Origin: CAZTHK01 sp964613215
Lineage (GTDB): Bacteria > Krumholzibacteriota > Krumholzibacteriia > Krumholzibacteriales > CAZTHK01
Assembly (NCBI GenBank): GCA_964613215.1
Contig: CAZTHK010000002.1
Location: 152,798 to 216,797 of the forward strand
Length of the DNA stretch: 64,000 nucleotides
Direction: 5' to 3'
Shown here: positions 16,703 through 24,974 of the stretch, piece after piece
Numbering within the stretch: the first letter of the stretch is position 1
How the letters are laid out: every line of letters begins with the position of its first letter
Notes under the pieces: model-generated
What the model saw: the letters and a program-made list of their open reading frames with translations, nothing else
The model's database searches: none
Told to the model about the DNA's origin: nothing
Made by a program: the position numbers and the translations under genes

Positions 16703-19528
16703 ATGACCGAGAATTCCAGAATAGAGGAGATCAGAAGAAGTGAGCAGGGGCTCAGGGCCATCCTCAATTCCATAGGTGATGCCGTTATAGCAACCGACCG
16801 GGAGGGCAGGATAACTCGTATTAATCCGGTGGCAGAGAAGATGACCGGGTGGAGTTTCCGGGAGGCTGAGGGTAGACCGCTGGAGGATGTTTTCAGGATA
16901 GTAAACAGCCAGACCGGCGAGCCGGTGGTGAATCCGGTAAGGGATGTGATGGATAGCGGAAATATTACCGGACTGGGGAATGATACCATATTGATCTCCA
17001 GGGACGGAAGCGAGTACCAGATTGCCGACAGCGCATCACCGGTGCTAAACAGGGAGGGTGTGATTACCGGTGCAGTAATGGTATTCCGGGATGTGACGGA
17101 GGATTACCGGATTCGAGAGGAACTGGAAGAAAACCGTCTCTTTATGAGCGGAATTCTGGATAATATCCGGGAGGGTATCAGTGTTCTGAACAGAGACCTG
17201 GCCATTCGTTATACCAACACCCTGATGGAAGAATGGTATAAGGATAATCTTCCCCTGACCGGAAAGAAATGTTACGCCGCCTATCAGGGGAGGGATAAAC
17301 CTTGTGATCCATGTCCCATCCTTAGAAGTATGCAAACAGGCAAAACGGAATTCAATATTGTACCCGGGCTTCCAGGTTCTCCGGCGGAGTGGCTGGAGCT
17401 CTACAGCTATCCCTTCAAGGATCGAGAGTCCGGTGAAATAACAGGAGTTATAGAATTTGTCCGTGATATCACCCACAGAAAACGTGAGGAGGAGCGGGAA
17501 AGAAACCTGGACCGGATCAACCGGATAATACTTGGTGCTGAAAACCTGGAGGAGATGCTCGACCAGGTTCTAAAAGCCACCCTGGATATATTACAGTGCG
17601 ACCGGGCATTCCTGCTGTTCCCCTGTGATCCCGGAGCAGCCACCTGGAAAGTCCCTGTCGAGCGGACCAGCCCGTCCTGGCCGGGTGCTGCGAAGGAAGG
17701 GGTGGAGATGCCTATGAATGAGGGAACCGGGAAAAGCATGGAAATCCTGCTGGATGCTGACGGACCTGTCTCTTTCGGACCCGGTTCCGCACACCGGGTG
17801 GATTCCTTCAGTGCCAGAGAGTATAGAGTCAAGTCGATACTGGCTGCGGCACTCTATCCCCGGGTGGGTAAAGCCTGGGGTTTCGGGTTGCACCAATGCT
17901 CTCATCCCAGGGTTTGGAAGGATCATGAGAAGCAGCTGTTCAAGGACATAAGCAGGCGTCTGGCCGATGGTCTCAGCAGCATGCTGCTCTTGAGGGATCT
18001 TCAGGCGAGTGAGAAGAAACTGAGAATAACTCTGGATTCGATAGGTGATGCGGTTATAGCCACTGATGCCGGATGCAGGGTGGTCAGAATGAATCCGGTG
18101 GCGGAAAAGTTGACCGGCTGGAAGAGAGAGGAAGCTACAGGCAAGCCGCTATCAGAGGTATTCGATATAGTAAACTCAAGAACCCGCCAGCCGCTGGAGA
18201 ATCCCGGAGAGAAGGTACTGAGGGAGGGGAAGGTGGTGGGATTGGCAAACCACTCCATGTTGATATCCAGGGATGGCAATGAATATCAGATTGCCGACAG
18301 CGGTGCCCCCATACGTGACCGGGAGGGGGATATAAAGGGAGTGGTTATTGTCTTCAGTGATGTCACCGAAGAGTATATGATGCGGGAGGAACTTCATAAG
18401 GCACAAAGGCTGGAGTCGGTTGGTACCCTGGCGGGGGGAATCGCTCATGATTTCAACAACATCCTTCTGGAGCTGTTCGGTAACATCTCTCTGGCCGGAT
18501 CGATGCTGACTCCGGACAGTGAAGCATACCGGTGCATAGCGGATGCAGAGGCATCCCTGGAGAGGGTGAAGAGCCTTACCAATCAGCTGCTTACCTTCAG
18601 CCGGGGAGGAGCACCGGTGAAGGAGGCGGTTTCAATTACCGAGCTTATCAGGGATACCGCCGGTTTCAACCTCTCCGGAAGCAAGGTCAAGCTCGATTTC
18701 AGGGCGGACCGTGAGCTGTGGCCTGCTGATGCGGACAGGGGCCAGGTCAGCAGGGTTATATCCAATCTGGTGGTTAACGCCAGGCAGGCAATGCCGGAGG
18801 GTGGAAATCTGCACATCAGGGCTGAAAATATTGAGATAGCAGAGGATGTATATCCCCTGCTGGAGGGGGGAAGGTATTTGAAAATAACAGTCCGTGATGA
18901 AGGTATCGGAATCGCTCCCAGGCACCTGCCCAGGGTGTTCGATCCCTACTTCACCACCAAACAGAAGGGAAGTGGCCTTGGCCTGACTGCTGTTCATTCC
19001 ATCATTGCCAGGCACGGAGGCCATATCACTGTGGATTCAGAACCGGGGAAGGGAACCACCTTTGTAATTTACCTGCCTGCTGCCAGGCGGGAGGAGATAA
19101 AAGAGATTGAATCCGGAGCGGGGGTGGGTGAAGCGTCATCACACCGTATGAGTGGCAAGGTACTATTAATGGATGATGATGAGATGGTCAGGAATACGGC
19201 AGCTAAGATGATGAATAACATAGGCTTGGATGTGGAGAAGGCAAAAGAGGGAGAGAAGGCTGTAGAGATGTACCGGGAGGCGGTGGATGCGGAAGAGCCA
19301 TTCGATGCGGTGATAATGGATCTGACTGTGCCGGGTGGAATGGGGGGGAAGAAGGCGGTCAAGGAAATTCTGCAGATTGATCCTGATGCCAGAGTGCTGG
19401 TTTCCAGTGGTTACTCCACCGATCCGGTTATGGCAAACTACCACCAATACGGATTCACCGGAGTGGTGGTAAAACCATATACTATGGATGAGCTTGTGAA
19501 TGCACTCTCCCGGGTGCTGGAAGAGTAA
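16703..19528 (+). CDS. Hybrid sensor histidine kinase (PAS-PAS-GAF-PAS-HisKA-HATPase-REC)
   Basis: 941-residue soluble signalling protein with no membrane segment. Order: PAS about 8-135; a second PAS with a 'CYAAYQGRDKPCDPCP' cysteine motif, about 145-260; a GAF-like domain about 265-430; a third PAS about 432-560; HisKA with phosphoacceptor His about 582 ('AGGIAHDFNN'); HATPase with 'NLVVNARQAMPEGG', 'DEGIGIAPRH' and 'GSGLGLTAVHSI'; and a C-terminal receiver with 'LLMDDDEMVR' and acceptor Asp about 873 ('VIMDLTVPGG'). The first and third PAS domains are close copies of each other ('IGDAVIATD' and 'LISRDG.EYQIADS' in both), an internal duplication. No output regulator gene is adjacent. The signal is unknown. 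Confidence 0.9.
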   Translation: MTENSRIEEIRRSEQGLRAILNSIGDAVIATDREGRITRINPVAEKMTGWSFREAEGRPLEDVFRIVNSQTGEPVVNPVRDVMDSGNITGLGNDTILISRDGSEYQIADSASPVLNREGVITGAVMVFRDVTEDYRIREELEENRLFMSGILDNIREGISVLNRDLAIRYTNTLMEEWYKDNLPLTGKKCYAAYQGRDKPCDPCPILRSMQTGKTEFNIVPGLPGSPAEWLELYSYPFKDRESGEITGVIEFVRDITHRKREEERERNLDRINRIILGAENLEEMLDQVLKATLDILQCDRAFLLFPCDPGAATWKVPVERTSPSWPGAAKEGVEMPMNEGTGKSMEILLDADGPVSFGPGSAHRVDSFSAREYRVKSILAAALYPRVGKAWGFGLHQCSHPRVWKDHEKQLFKDISRRLADGLSSMLLLRDLQASEKKLRITLDSIGDAVIATDAGCRVVRMNPVAEKLTGWKREEATGKPLSEVFDIVNSRTRQPLENPGEKVLREGKVVGLANHSMLISRDGNEYQIADSGAPIRDREGDIKGVVIVFSDVTEEYMMREELHKAQRLESVGTLAGGIAHDFNNILLELFGNISLAGSMLTPDSEAYRCIADAEASLERVKSLTNQLLTFSRGGAPVKEAVSITELIRDTAGFNLSGSKVKLDFRADRELWPADADRGQVSRVISNLVVNARQAMPEGGNLHIRAENIEIAEDVYPLLEGGRYLKITVRDEGIGIAPRHLPRVFDPYFTTKQKGSGLGLTAVHSIIARHGGHITVDSEPGKGTTFVIYLPAARREEIKEIESGAGVGEASSHRMSGKVLLMDDDEMVRNTAAKMMNNIGLDVEKAKEGEKAVEMYREAVDAEEPFDAVIMDLTVPGGMGGKKAVKEILQIDPDARVLVSSGYSTDPVMANYHQYGFTGVVVKPYTMDELVNALSRVLEE

Positions 19529-19994
19529 TTGGCGGCATTTCACTTTCATAATCAAATATAATGCTTTACCGGGCCGGAATATTTTTAGCGGGTAAATAAG
19601 ATTACTATTCAGAAGGGGGATTGAGAGTGTTTCCGGTTGACCGTGGGATATATGGAGAGGGTTCAGCAGGACAGGCAGATTTGGAATCCTTATCCCGGAA
19701 TGGATTCTTTTCACTGATTTAAACCACGAATACGGAAGGGCTGTTCCGGATGTTGCTGGCCTGTATTTTCTGCAGAGGACAGAAAACCTCAGAAATCCTT
19801 AACAATTCTCACCGGTTTCTGTCAAAGGAAAGCAAGCAGGTTTATCTCTCTGCATAAGGCTCCGGCTGAGTTGGGGGATTTTTCTGGAACGCCAGCCAGA
19901 GTTATAATAGGATAAAGTCTGTTAGAAGGAGCTGCTGTAGCCGGAACGGGTGGGGAATTATGTTGTTTAATCTGCAGGGAGTATATTCAGGGAG
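19529..19994. other. Intergenic region without a recognised gene
   Basis: 466 bases between the hybrid kinase and recG. A TATAAT at 19903-19908 could be part of a recG promoter but has no convincing -35 box. I see no convincing gene, terminator or repeat. Confidence 0.3.
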
Positions 19995-22103
19995 ATGAAT
20001 ATGGCAGAGAGTTGGGAAAAAAACAGGGATCCCCTTCTGGAGCGCAGCCAGTATGTTAAGGGAGTAGGTCCGACCAGACAGGTTCTTCTGTCCAAACTGG
20101 GGATAGAGACGGTGGAAGACCTTCTGAGGCACTACCCCCGGGATTATTACGACCGGAGTGAATTTGTTCCGGTGGGCAAGATAAAACCAGGCCAGACAGC
20201 TACGTTCTCAGCTACTGTGCTGGTGGTTTCAAGCAGGAAGATAGGACGCCGCAGGACCATACTTACCGTTGCGGTGGGGGATGAGACGGGGGTGGTAAAC
20301 CTGGTCTTTTTCAATCAGCCTTATCTGGAGAAGTATTTCAGCCAGGGTACCAGGATCATCGCCAGCGGAAAACTGACCCTGTTCAGGGGGGAAAAGCAGA
20401 TTACCGCCCCCGAGTTCGAGATAGTAAGGGGCAGTTCCAGCGATTTTCCCCTGGATACAGGTAGAATTGTGCCGGTATATCCGCTTACTGCCGGTATTTC
20501 ACAGAGGATGATGAGAAAGATCATCAGATCTGCCCTGAACAAGGCTTCCGGGCATATCACTGAGAATCTGCCCTCCTCCCTGATCCGGAAGTACCATTTT
20601 CCGGAAAGAGTTGAGGCCTTCCGGCAGATACACTATCCCGACCATCACCGGAAGCTGGAGGAGGCGGTAAGGCGGCTGAAGTTCGAGGAGGTTTTCTTCC
20701 TGCATCTGCTATTGAAACTAAGGCGCCATAATGTGATAGAGAAGCGTCCCCGGCCGCCGTTTAAATTGCCTCACCCCCTGTTGGACAGGTTTCTGGATAA
20801 TCTTCCCTTCTTATTTACTCCCGCCCAGGAGAAGGTACTGGGGGAGATAAAGGATGATATGCTGAATGGTTCCGGCCTCAACCGGCTGCTCCAGGGGGAT
20901 GTCGGTTCGGGCAAGACTGTAGTGGGGATGGCAGCCATGATGCTGGCTGTGGACAATGGATTTCAGGCAGCCCTGATGGCCCCCACCGAAATACTGGCCC
21001 AGCAGCATTATCTCAAGGCGCTGGAGTACACTGAAGATATCCCTCTGAGGATAGAGCTTCACATCGGTTCCATCAGCAGGGGGGACAAGGAAGCCCTGAA
21101 GAAGGATATTAAGAGTGGTGAGGTTGATATAGTTATAGGTACTCATGCCCTTATTCAGGAGGATGTGGAGTTCAAGAGGCTGGGGTTCGCCATCGTGGAT
21201 GAGCAGCACCGCTTCGGGGTGAAACAGAGAGCCAGCCTGGGAGACAGCAGGACTCTCCCCCACTTCCTGGTGATGACTGCTACCCCCATACCCCGGAGCA
21301 TGGCCCAGACTGTATACGGAGATCTGGATCTTTCGGTTATAGATCAGATGCCCAGCGGTGAGAGAAGAGTGGATACCGATTTGGTGGATGAGAATGACAG
21401 GGATCGGGTTTATCTGAAACTCAAGCAGGAATTCGACAGGGAGAGGCAGGCGTTTATACTATATCCCCTTGTGGAAGAGAGTGAGAAGAGTGATCTCAGG
21501 GCGGCTACCGCAGGGTTCGAAAAGCTGCAGTCGGGGCCTTTCAGAAACTACCCTCTTGGTATCCTGCACGGCAGGATGAGTTTTGAGGAGAAGGCCAAGG
21601 CCATAGAGATGTTCCGGAAGGGGGAGATTCTGGGTCTGATAACTACTACAGTTATCGAAGTGGGGGTGGATGTTCCCAATGCCTCCGTGCTGGTGATAAA
21701 CAATCCGGACAGATTCGGCCTGGCCCAGCTTCACCAGCTCCGGGGGAGGGTGGGCAGAAGTGGCGAGAAGGGTTACTGCTACATGATCATAGAGGAGGGT
21801 ATGGGAGGGAGTACCATGGAGAGGCTGCAGTTTTTTTCCCGCAATGGAGATGGATTTGCTGTGGCGGAGAAGGATCTTAAGATGAGAGGGCCGGGGGAGA
21901 TCTGGGGGATAAGACAGTCCGGGTACCCATCCTTCAAACTTATTAATCCGTTGACGGATAAGGAAATGGTGGAGAGTAGCTGGAGGGAGAGTGAGAAGCT
22001 GGTAGCGGGCGATCCTGAACTGAAAAACAGGGAGAACAGGGTTGTTTCCAGATACTTTCGCCGCTATTATAAACCAAAGATGGAACTTGCAGAAATCGGT
22101 TAG
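19995..22103 (+). CDS. recG: ATP-dependent DNA helicase RecG
   Basis: Branched-DNA helicase that remodels stalled replication forks and Holliday junctions. 702 residues, within the family range. The N-terminal wedge/OB region starts 'VKGVGPTRQVLLSKLGI' and contains 'LLRHYPRDYYDRSEF'. Helicase motifs are intact: 'GDVGSGKTVVG' (about 301-311), 'MAPTEILAQQHY', 'DEQHRFGVKQR' (about 402), 'TATPIPRSMAQT', 'TTTVIEVGVDVPNA' and 'QLRGRVGRS'. In-frame ATGs at 19995 and 20001 both fit the upstream GGGAG. A TTG-started HD-domain gene follows 32 bases on. Confidence 0.97.
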   Translation: MNMAESWEKNRDPLLERSQYVKGVGPTRQVLLSKLGIETVEDLLRHYPRDYYDRSEFVPVGKIKPGQTATFSATVLVVSSRKIGRRRTILTVAVGDETGVVNLVFFNQPYLEKYFSQGTRIIASGKLTLFRGEKQITAPEFEIVRGSSSDFPLDTGRIVPVYPLTAGISQRMMRKIIRSALNKASGHITENLPSSLIRKYHFPERVEAFRQIHYPDHHRKLEEAVRRLKFEEVFFLHLLLKLRRHNVIEKRPRPPFKLPHPLLDRFLDNLPFLFTPAQEKVLGEIKDDMLNGSGLNRLLQGDVGSGKTVVGMAAMMLAVDNGFQAALMAPTEILAQQHYLKALEYTEDIPLRIELHIGSISRGDKEALKKDIKSGEVDIVIGTHALIQEDVEFKRLGFAIVDEQHRFGVKQRASLGDSRTLPHFLVMTATPIPRSMAQTVYGDLDLSVIDQMPSGERRVDTDLVDENDRDRVYLKLKQEFDRERQAFILYPLVEESEKSDLRAATAGFEKLQSGPFRNYPLGILHGRMSFEEKAKAIEMFRKGEILGLITTTVIEVGVDVPNASVLVINNPDRFGLAQLHQLRGRVGRSGEKGYCYMIIEEGMGGSTMERLQFFSRNGDGFAVAEKDLKMRGPGEIWGIRQSGYPSFKLINPLTDKEMVESSWRESEKLVAGDPELKNRENRVVSRYFRRYYKPKMELAEIG

Positions 22104-22135
22104 CTGGTGCTTTAATTAAACAGGGAGGTGGGACA

Positions 22136-22684
22136 TTGATTTCCAGGGAGGAAGCATGGGAAATGGTCAGGAACAATATTTCCCAGAAGAATTTGAGAAA
22201 GCATGTACTGGCGGTAGAAATAATAATGAGAAGGCTGGCCCGGGAATTCGACCGGGATGAGGAGAAGTGGGCCATGGCCGGACTGCTCCACGATCTCGAT
22301 TATGAGAAGACCGCTGAAAATCCCAACAAGCACGGGTATCTTACTCTAGAGATGATCCAGGAGCTGGACGTGGATGATGATATCCGGCATGCCATCCTCG
22401 CTCATGTGGGGCATGTGGAGAGGAAGTCCATGATAGACAAGGCCATATACTGTGCCGATCCTGTGACTGGCTTGATTGTTGCATCAGCCTTAATGCACCC
22501 CACAAAGAGTCTGGCTGGAATGGATGCCGAATTTGTGGGTAGGCGCTTTGAGGAGAAGAGGTTCGCCGCGGGGGCGGACCGGAATGCCATTGCAACATGT
22601 AAGGAGCTGGGCCTGGATTTGCAAAAGTTTCTCGAGATTTCGCTGGAGGCCATGGAATCGATCTCCGGCAGGCTCGGTCTTTAG
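22136..22684 (+). CDS. HD-domain phosphohydrolase-like protein
   Basis: 182 residues with the HD metal-dependent hydrolase pattern: 'RKHVLAVEIIM' (first His), 'AGLLHDLDYEK' (His-Asp), 'HGYLTLEM', 'AILAHVGH' and 'AIYCADPVTGLI' (last Asp). Such proteins hydrolyse phosphate esters, nucleotides or cyclic nucleotides, but the substrate cannot be predicted. The start is TTG with GGGAGGTGGG 5-10 bases upstream. It follows recG by 32 bases and precedes a zinc-ribbon gene by 34 bases, so all may be co-transcribed. Confidence 0.82.
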   Translation: MISREEAWEMVRNNISQKNLRKHVLAVEIIMRRLAREFDRDEEKWAMAGLLHDLDYEKTAENPNKHGYLTLEMIQELDVDDDIRHAILAHVGHVERKSMIDKAIYCADPVTGLIVASALMHPTKSLAGMDAEFVGRRFEEKRFAAGADRNAIATCKELGLDLQKFLEISLEAMESISGRLGL

Positions 22685-22718
22685 GTTACCGGCTCGAAAG
22701 GATTAAAGGAGCAATTCT

Positions 22719-23297
22719 ATGATCATCACATGCGACGGATGCGAGACCAAGTATCTGCTTAGTGATGAAAAGGTCCCCACTGATGGGATTCGTGTAAAAT
22801 GCCCCAAATGCCGGTACGTGTGGAGGCTGAATCCGCCCACCCACGGAGTGGATTCCGATTTTGAGGTGTCAGGTTCCGGTTTTAGCGGTCAGGCCGCTGC
22901 GCCTGAACAGCCGGAGAGGGGATGGGCCTCCATGGGTGAGCAGAGTACGGTTGTCTCGGAGAAGCCGGAGCCTCCCATGATGGAGGAACAGGTGGAAATC
23001 ACGGAGGAGAAGCCGGAGGTTGCACCGGAGGAACCTGTTGATAACCCGGAGCTTCGGAAGAAGCGGGAGAGGGCACGGAGACAGGCGAGGGTTTTCGCCA
23101 GCGATATTCTCATCTATAACAGGGAAAAGCGGGACGGGGGTTTGGCCAACGGTGATCTTATGACTGCACTCGGCCCTGAGATAAAGAAGGCCTGGGAGGC
23201 CTACAAGGTAAAGGTCGGTCCCGAAATACCAGAAGCCAGTGATTATTTCCGTGAAGCTCTCAATGAAATTCTGGCTGACGGAGAGAAGATATTCTGA
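22719..23297 (+). CDS. MJ0042-type zinc-ribbon protein
   Basis: 192 residues. The first 40 form an MJ0042-type zinc ribbon ('MIITCDGCETKYLLSDEKVP'), with Cys5, Cys8, Cys28 and Cys31. An acidic, low-complexity linker follows (about 50-110), then a charged helical C-terminal domain ('VFASDILIYNREKRDGGLANG', about 120-192) that ends 'FREALNEILADGEKIF'. No membrane segment is present, unlike many family members. AAAGGAG precedes the ATG. Its stop overlaps a possible CTG start of the next gene. Function is unknown; the ribbon suggests binding of nucleic acid or protein. Confidence 0.8.
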   Translation: MIITCDGCETKYLLSDEKVPTDGIRVKCPKCRYVWRLNPPTHGVDSDFEVSGSGFSGQAAAPEQPERGWASMGEQSTVVSEKPEPPMMEEQVEITEEKPEVAPEEPVDNPELRKKRERARRQARVFASDILIYNREKRDGGLANGDLMTALGPEIKKAWEAYKVKVGPEIPEASDYFREALNEILADGEKIF

Positions 23298-24142
23298 AGC
23301 AGAGTGTAAAAAAGATATCTATCTATATCCTGAACATGTATCCCGAACTGCACCGGCAGTTCTTCGGGGAGGACAGTCTTCCCGGTGAGGTGGAGGTAAA
23401 GGAATACAAAACCTACCATTGGTTCATTAAGGCACTTAAAAAGCATGACCAGGGAGCCCCCGGTATCGTTCTGTTCCTGCCCGGTGAAGAGTTGGATCCC
23501 TCCCGGCTGAGGGAGATACGGCTGGTGGAGATGGAGGCTCCCATATACATCATTACCGAGGGTTTCAGTGAAAAGGATTACCTCACCTGCCTCTCCATGG
23601 GGGTAAGTGAGATAATCCAGCCCCCCTTCGTAAGTGGTGATTTCAAGAGAATAATGAACGGAAAGGCAGGGGAGGATATCCCCTTTCCCCGCAATGGTGA
23701 CGTTATAAGAGAGGGTCATATCAGGCTCGATTTTCTGCTGCCCAGCAAACTATCCCGGATACTGGGAGTTAACCGTCTAATCTCATTTCTGGGCGCGGAA
23801 TTCGGTTTTCCCCCGGAAGAATGCAGGGTTAACCTTCCCATGGTGATGGATGAAGTATTGAGCAATGCCATCCTGCACGGTAACAAGGGGGATGAGAGTC
23901 TTAAGGTAAGGGTGAGGATCTACATCAGTTCCAAGAGGATATTCATCCAGGTGGAGGATCAGGGAGAGGGATTCATTCCCGGACATATAGATGACCCCAC
24001 CCGGATGAAGAATATATACAGAAATTCGGGCAGGGGGGTTTTTCTGATAACCAGGCTTATGGATAAGGTAAGATTTCGAAATGATGGCAGGATGGTGGAG
24101 ATAGAAAAGTTCAATACCCCCGCCGGCGGTAAAACAGGCTGA
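23294..24142 (+). CDS. Receiver-like/HATPase_c anti-sigma-type protein
   Basis: About 282 residues. The C-terminal 130 form a GHKL ATPase of the RsbW/SpoIIAB type: 'VMDEVLSNAILHGNKGDES' (N box), 'VEDQGEGFIP' (G1) and 'NSGRGVFLITRLMD' (G2). The N-terminal half looks like a degenerate receiver domain ('YIITEGFSEKDYLTCLSMGV', 'IIQPPF') with no clear acceptor Asp. The first canonical start, ATG 23336, has no Shine-Dalgarno and would cut off the first beta strand 'VKKISIYIL'. CTG 23294 overlaps the upstream stop (CTGA) and has GGAG 10 bases before it, so it is preferred. The role is probably as an anti-sigma or switch kinase, but no partner is adjacent. Confidence 0.78.
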   Translation: MKQSVKKISIYILNMYPELHRQFFGEDSLPGEVEVKEYKTYHWFIKALKKHDQGAPGIVLFLPGEELDPSRLREIRLVEMEAPIYIITEGFSEKDYLTCLSMGVSEIIQPPFVSGDFKRIMNGKAGEDIPFPRNGDVIREGHIRLDFLLPSKLSRILGVNRLISFLGAEFGFPPEECRVNLPMVMDEVLSNAILHGNKGDESLKVRVRIYISSKRIFIQVEDQGEGFIPGHIDDPTRMKNIYRNSGRGVFLITRLMDKVRFRNDGRMVEIEKFNTPAGGKTG

Positions 24143-24180
24143 AGCCTCTGCCGGATTTTATCCTTACGGGTGAACACTAC

Positions 24181-24337
24181 TGTCCCAACGTTTCTGAATC
24201 CAGGATTTCTGCATTGGTATCATTGAAGTTACAGTCCAATAAATCAACGATTCTGCTTCAAATCGATTATGAGCAATTTCTATTCAATTAGCTTTATTTC
24301 AATAAATTGTGTGAATTAATATAATCCCGTTGGGACA
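24181..24337. mobile_element. MITE-like element with TGTCCCAACG inverted ends
   Basis: 157 bases bounded by perfect 10 bp inverted repeats, TGTCCCAACG (24181-24190) and CGTTGGGACA (24328-24337). The interior is AT-rich and has no reading frame. TGT...ACA ends recall IS3/IS481-type termini, so this may be a non-autonomous remnant. No target duplication is evident in the flanks. The rest of the gap to 24504 shows nothing recognisable. Confidence 0.45.
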
Positions 24338-24504
24338 CTGGTGACTGGTGAATATTCCAATGGATCAGCGGCAGACGGTGGGATCTTCGAAGTGGAGTAA
24401 TTTTCTGTGCCGGCAGTAATTATTACTGTCAGGCTGGAGTAATACCATGGGAGTTGAAGTCGTTGAGTTATTTTGGTAGATCCTGTGGGTAAGGGGGTTG
24501 GGGA

Positions 24505-24951
24505 TTAATTTCCCGATTCTCCCCACTTCTCCCTGGAAATCTTGTCCAGCAGGTTGTCTATCTGGCTTCTGATCTTCTCATTCTGATCCGGTTCGAACAG
24601 AACCTTCTTTACCCTGCCCCGTTCGTCCCTCTTCACATACCGGAGAGCCTTGAGGTATTCCAGGGGCATCAGAATATCCTTGCTCACCCTGCTCTCTATC
24701 AGCTTGCCGTCCAGGTTCTTATCCGGATTGTTATAGGGATGCATGCCCAGTCCCCATCCGTGGACGAACATGCTGCATATGATGGCTCTGAAGGTATTCT
24801 GACGCTGGATGGAGTCCAGTTCGAAGGTATCCTGGAACTTGTCCATCACCCCGTCTATAACCTTCTGGAGCTTGGTAAGAACTTCCTTCTTGGGTTCCAT
24901 ATTGAGGAGGCGGTGAAATACCTCCCTTAGTATCTTTTCGGTAATCTCCAT
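24505..24951 (-). CDS. Hypothetical protein in glycolipid/transport operon
   Basis: 148-residue soluble, mainly helical protein that I do not recognise. It starts 'MEITEKILREVFHRLLNMEP' with an excellent Shine-Dalgarno (GGAGGTAAAT before ATG). A central hydrophobic/aromatic stretch, 'IICSMFVHGWGLGMHPY', is followed by a charged C-terminal helix. No cysteine cluster, signal peptide or catalytic motif is obvious. It is the last gene of a reverse-strand group, 23 bases after the MFS gene, so it is probably co-transcribed with the transporter, glycosyltransferase and acyltransferase. Confidence 0.75.
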   Translation of the reverse strand: MEITEKILREVFHRLLNMEPKKEVLTKLQKVIDGVMDKFQDTFELDSIQRQNTFRAIICSMFVHGWGLGMHPYNNPDKNLDGKLIESRVSKDILMPLEYLKALRYVKRDERGRVKKVLFEPDQNEKIRSQIDNLLDKISREKWGESGN

Positions 24952-24974
24952 ATTTACCTCCGGCGGTTGTTACT

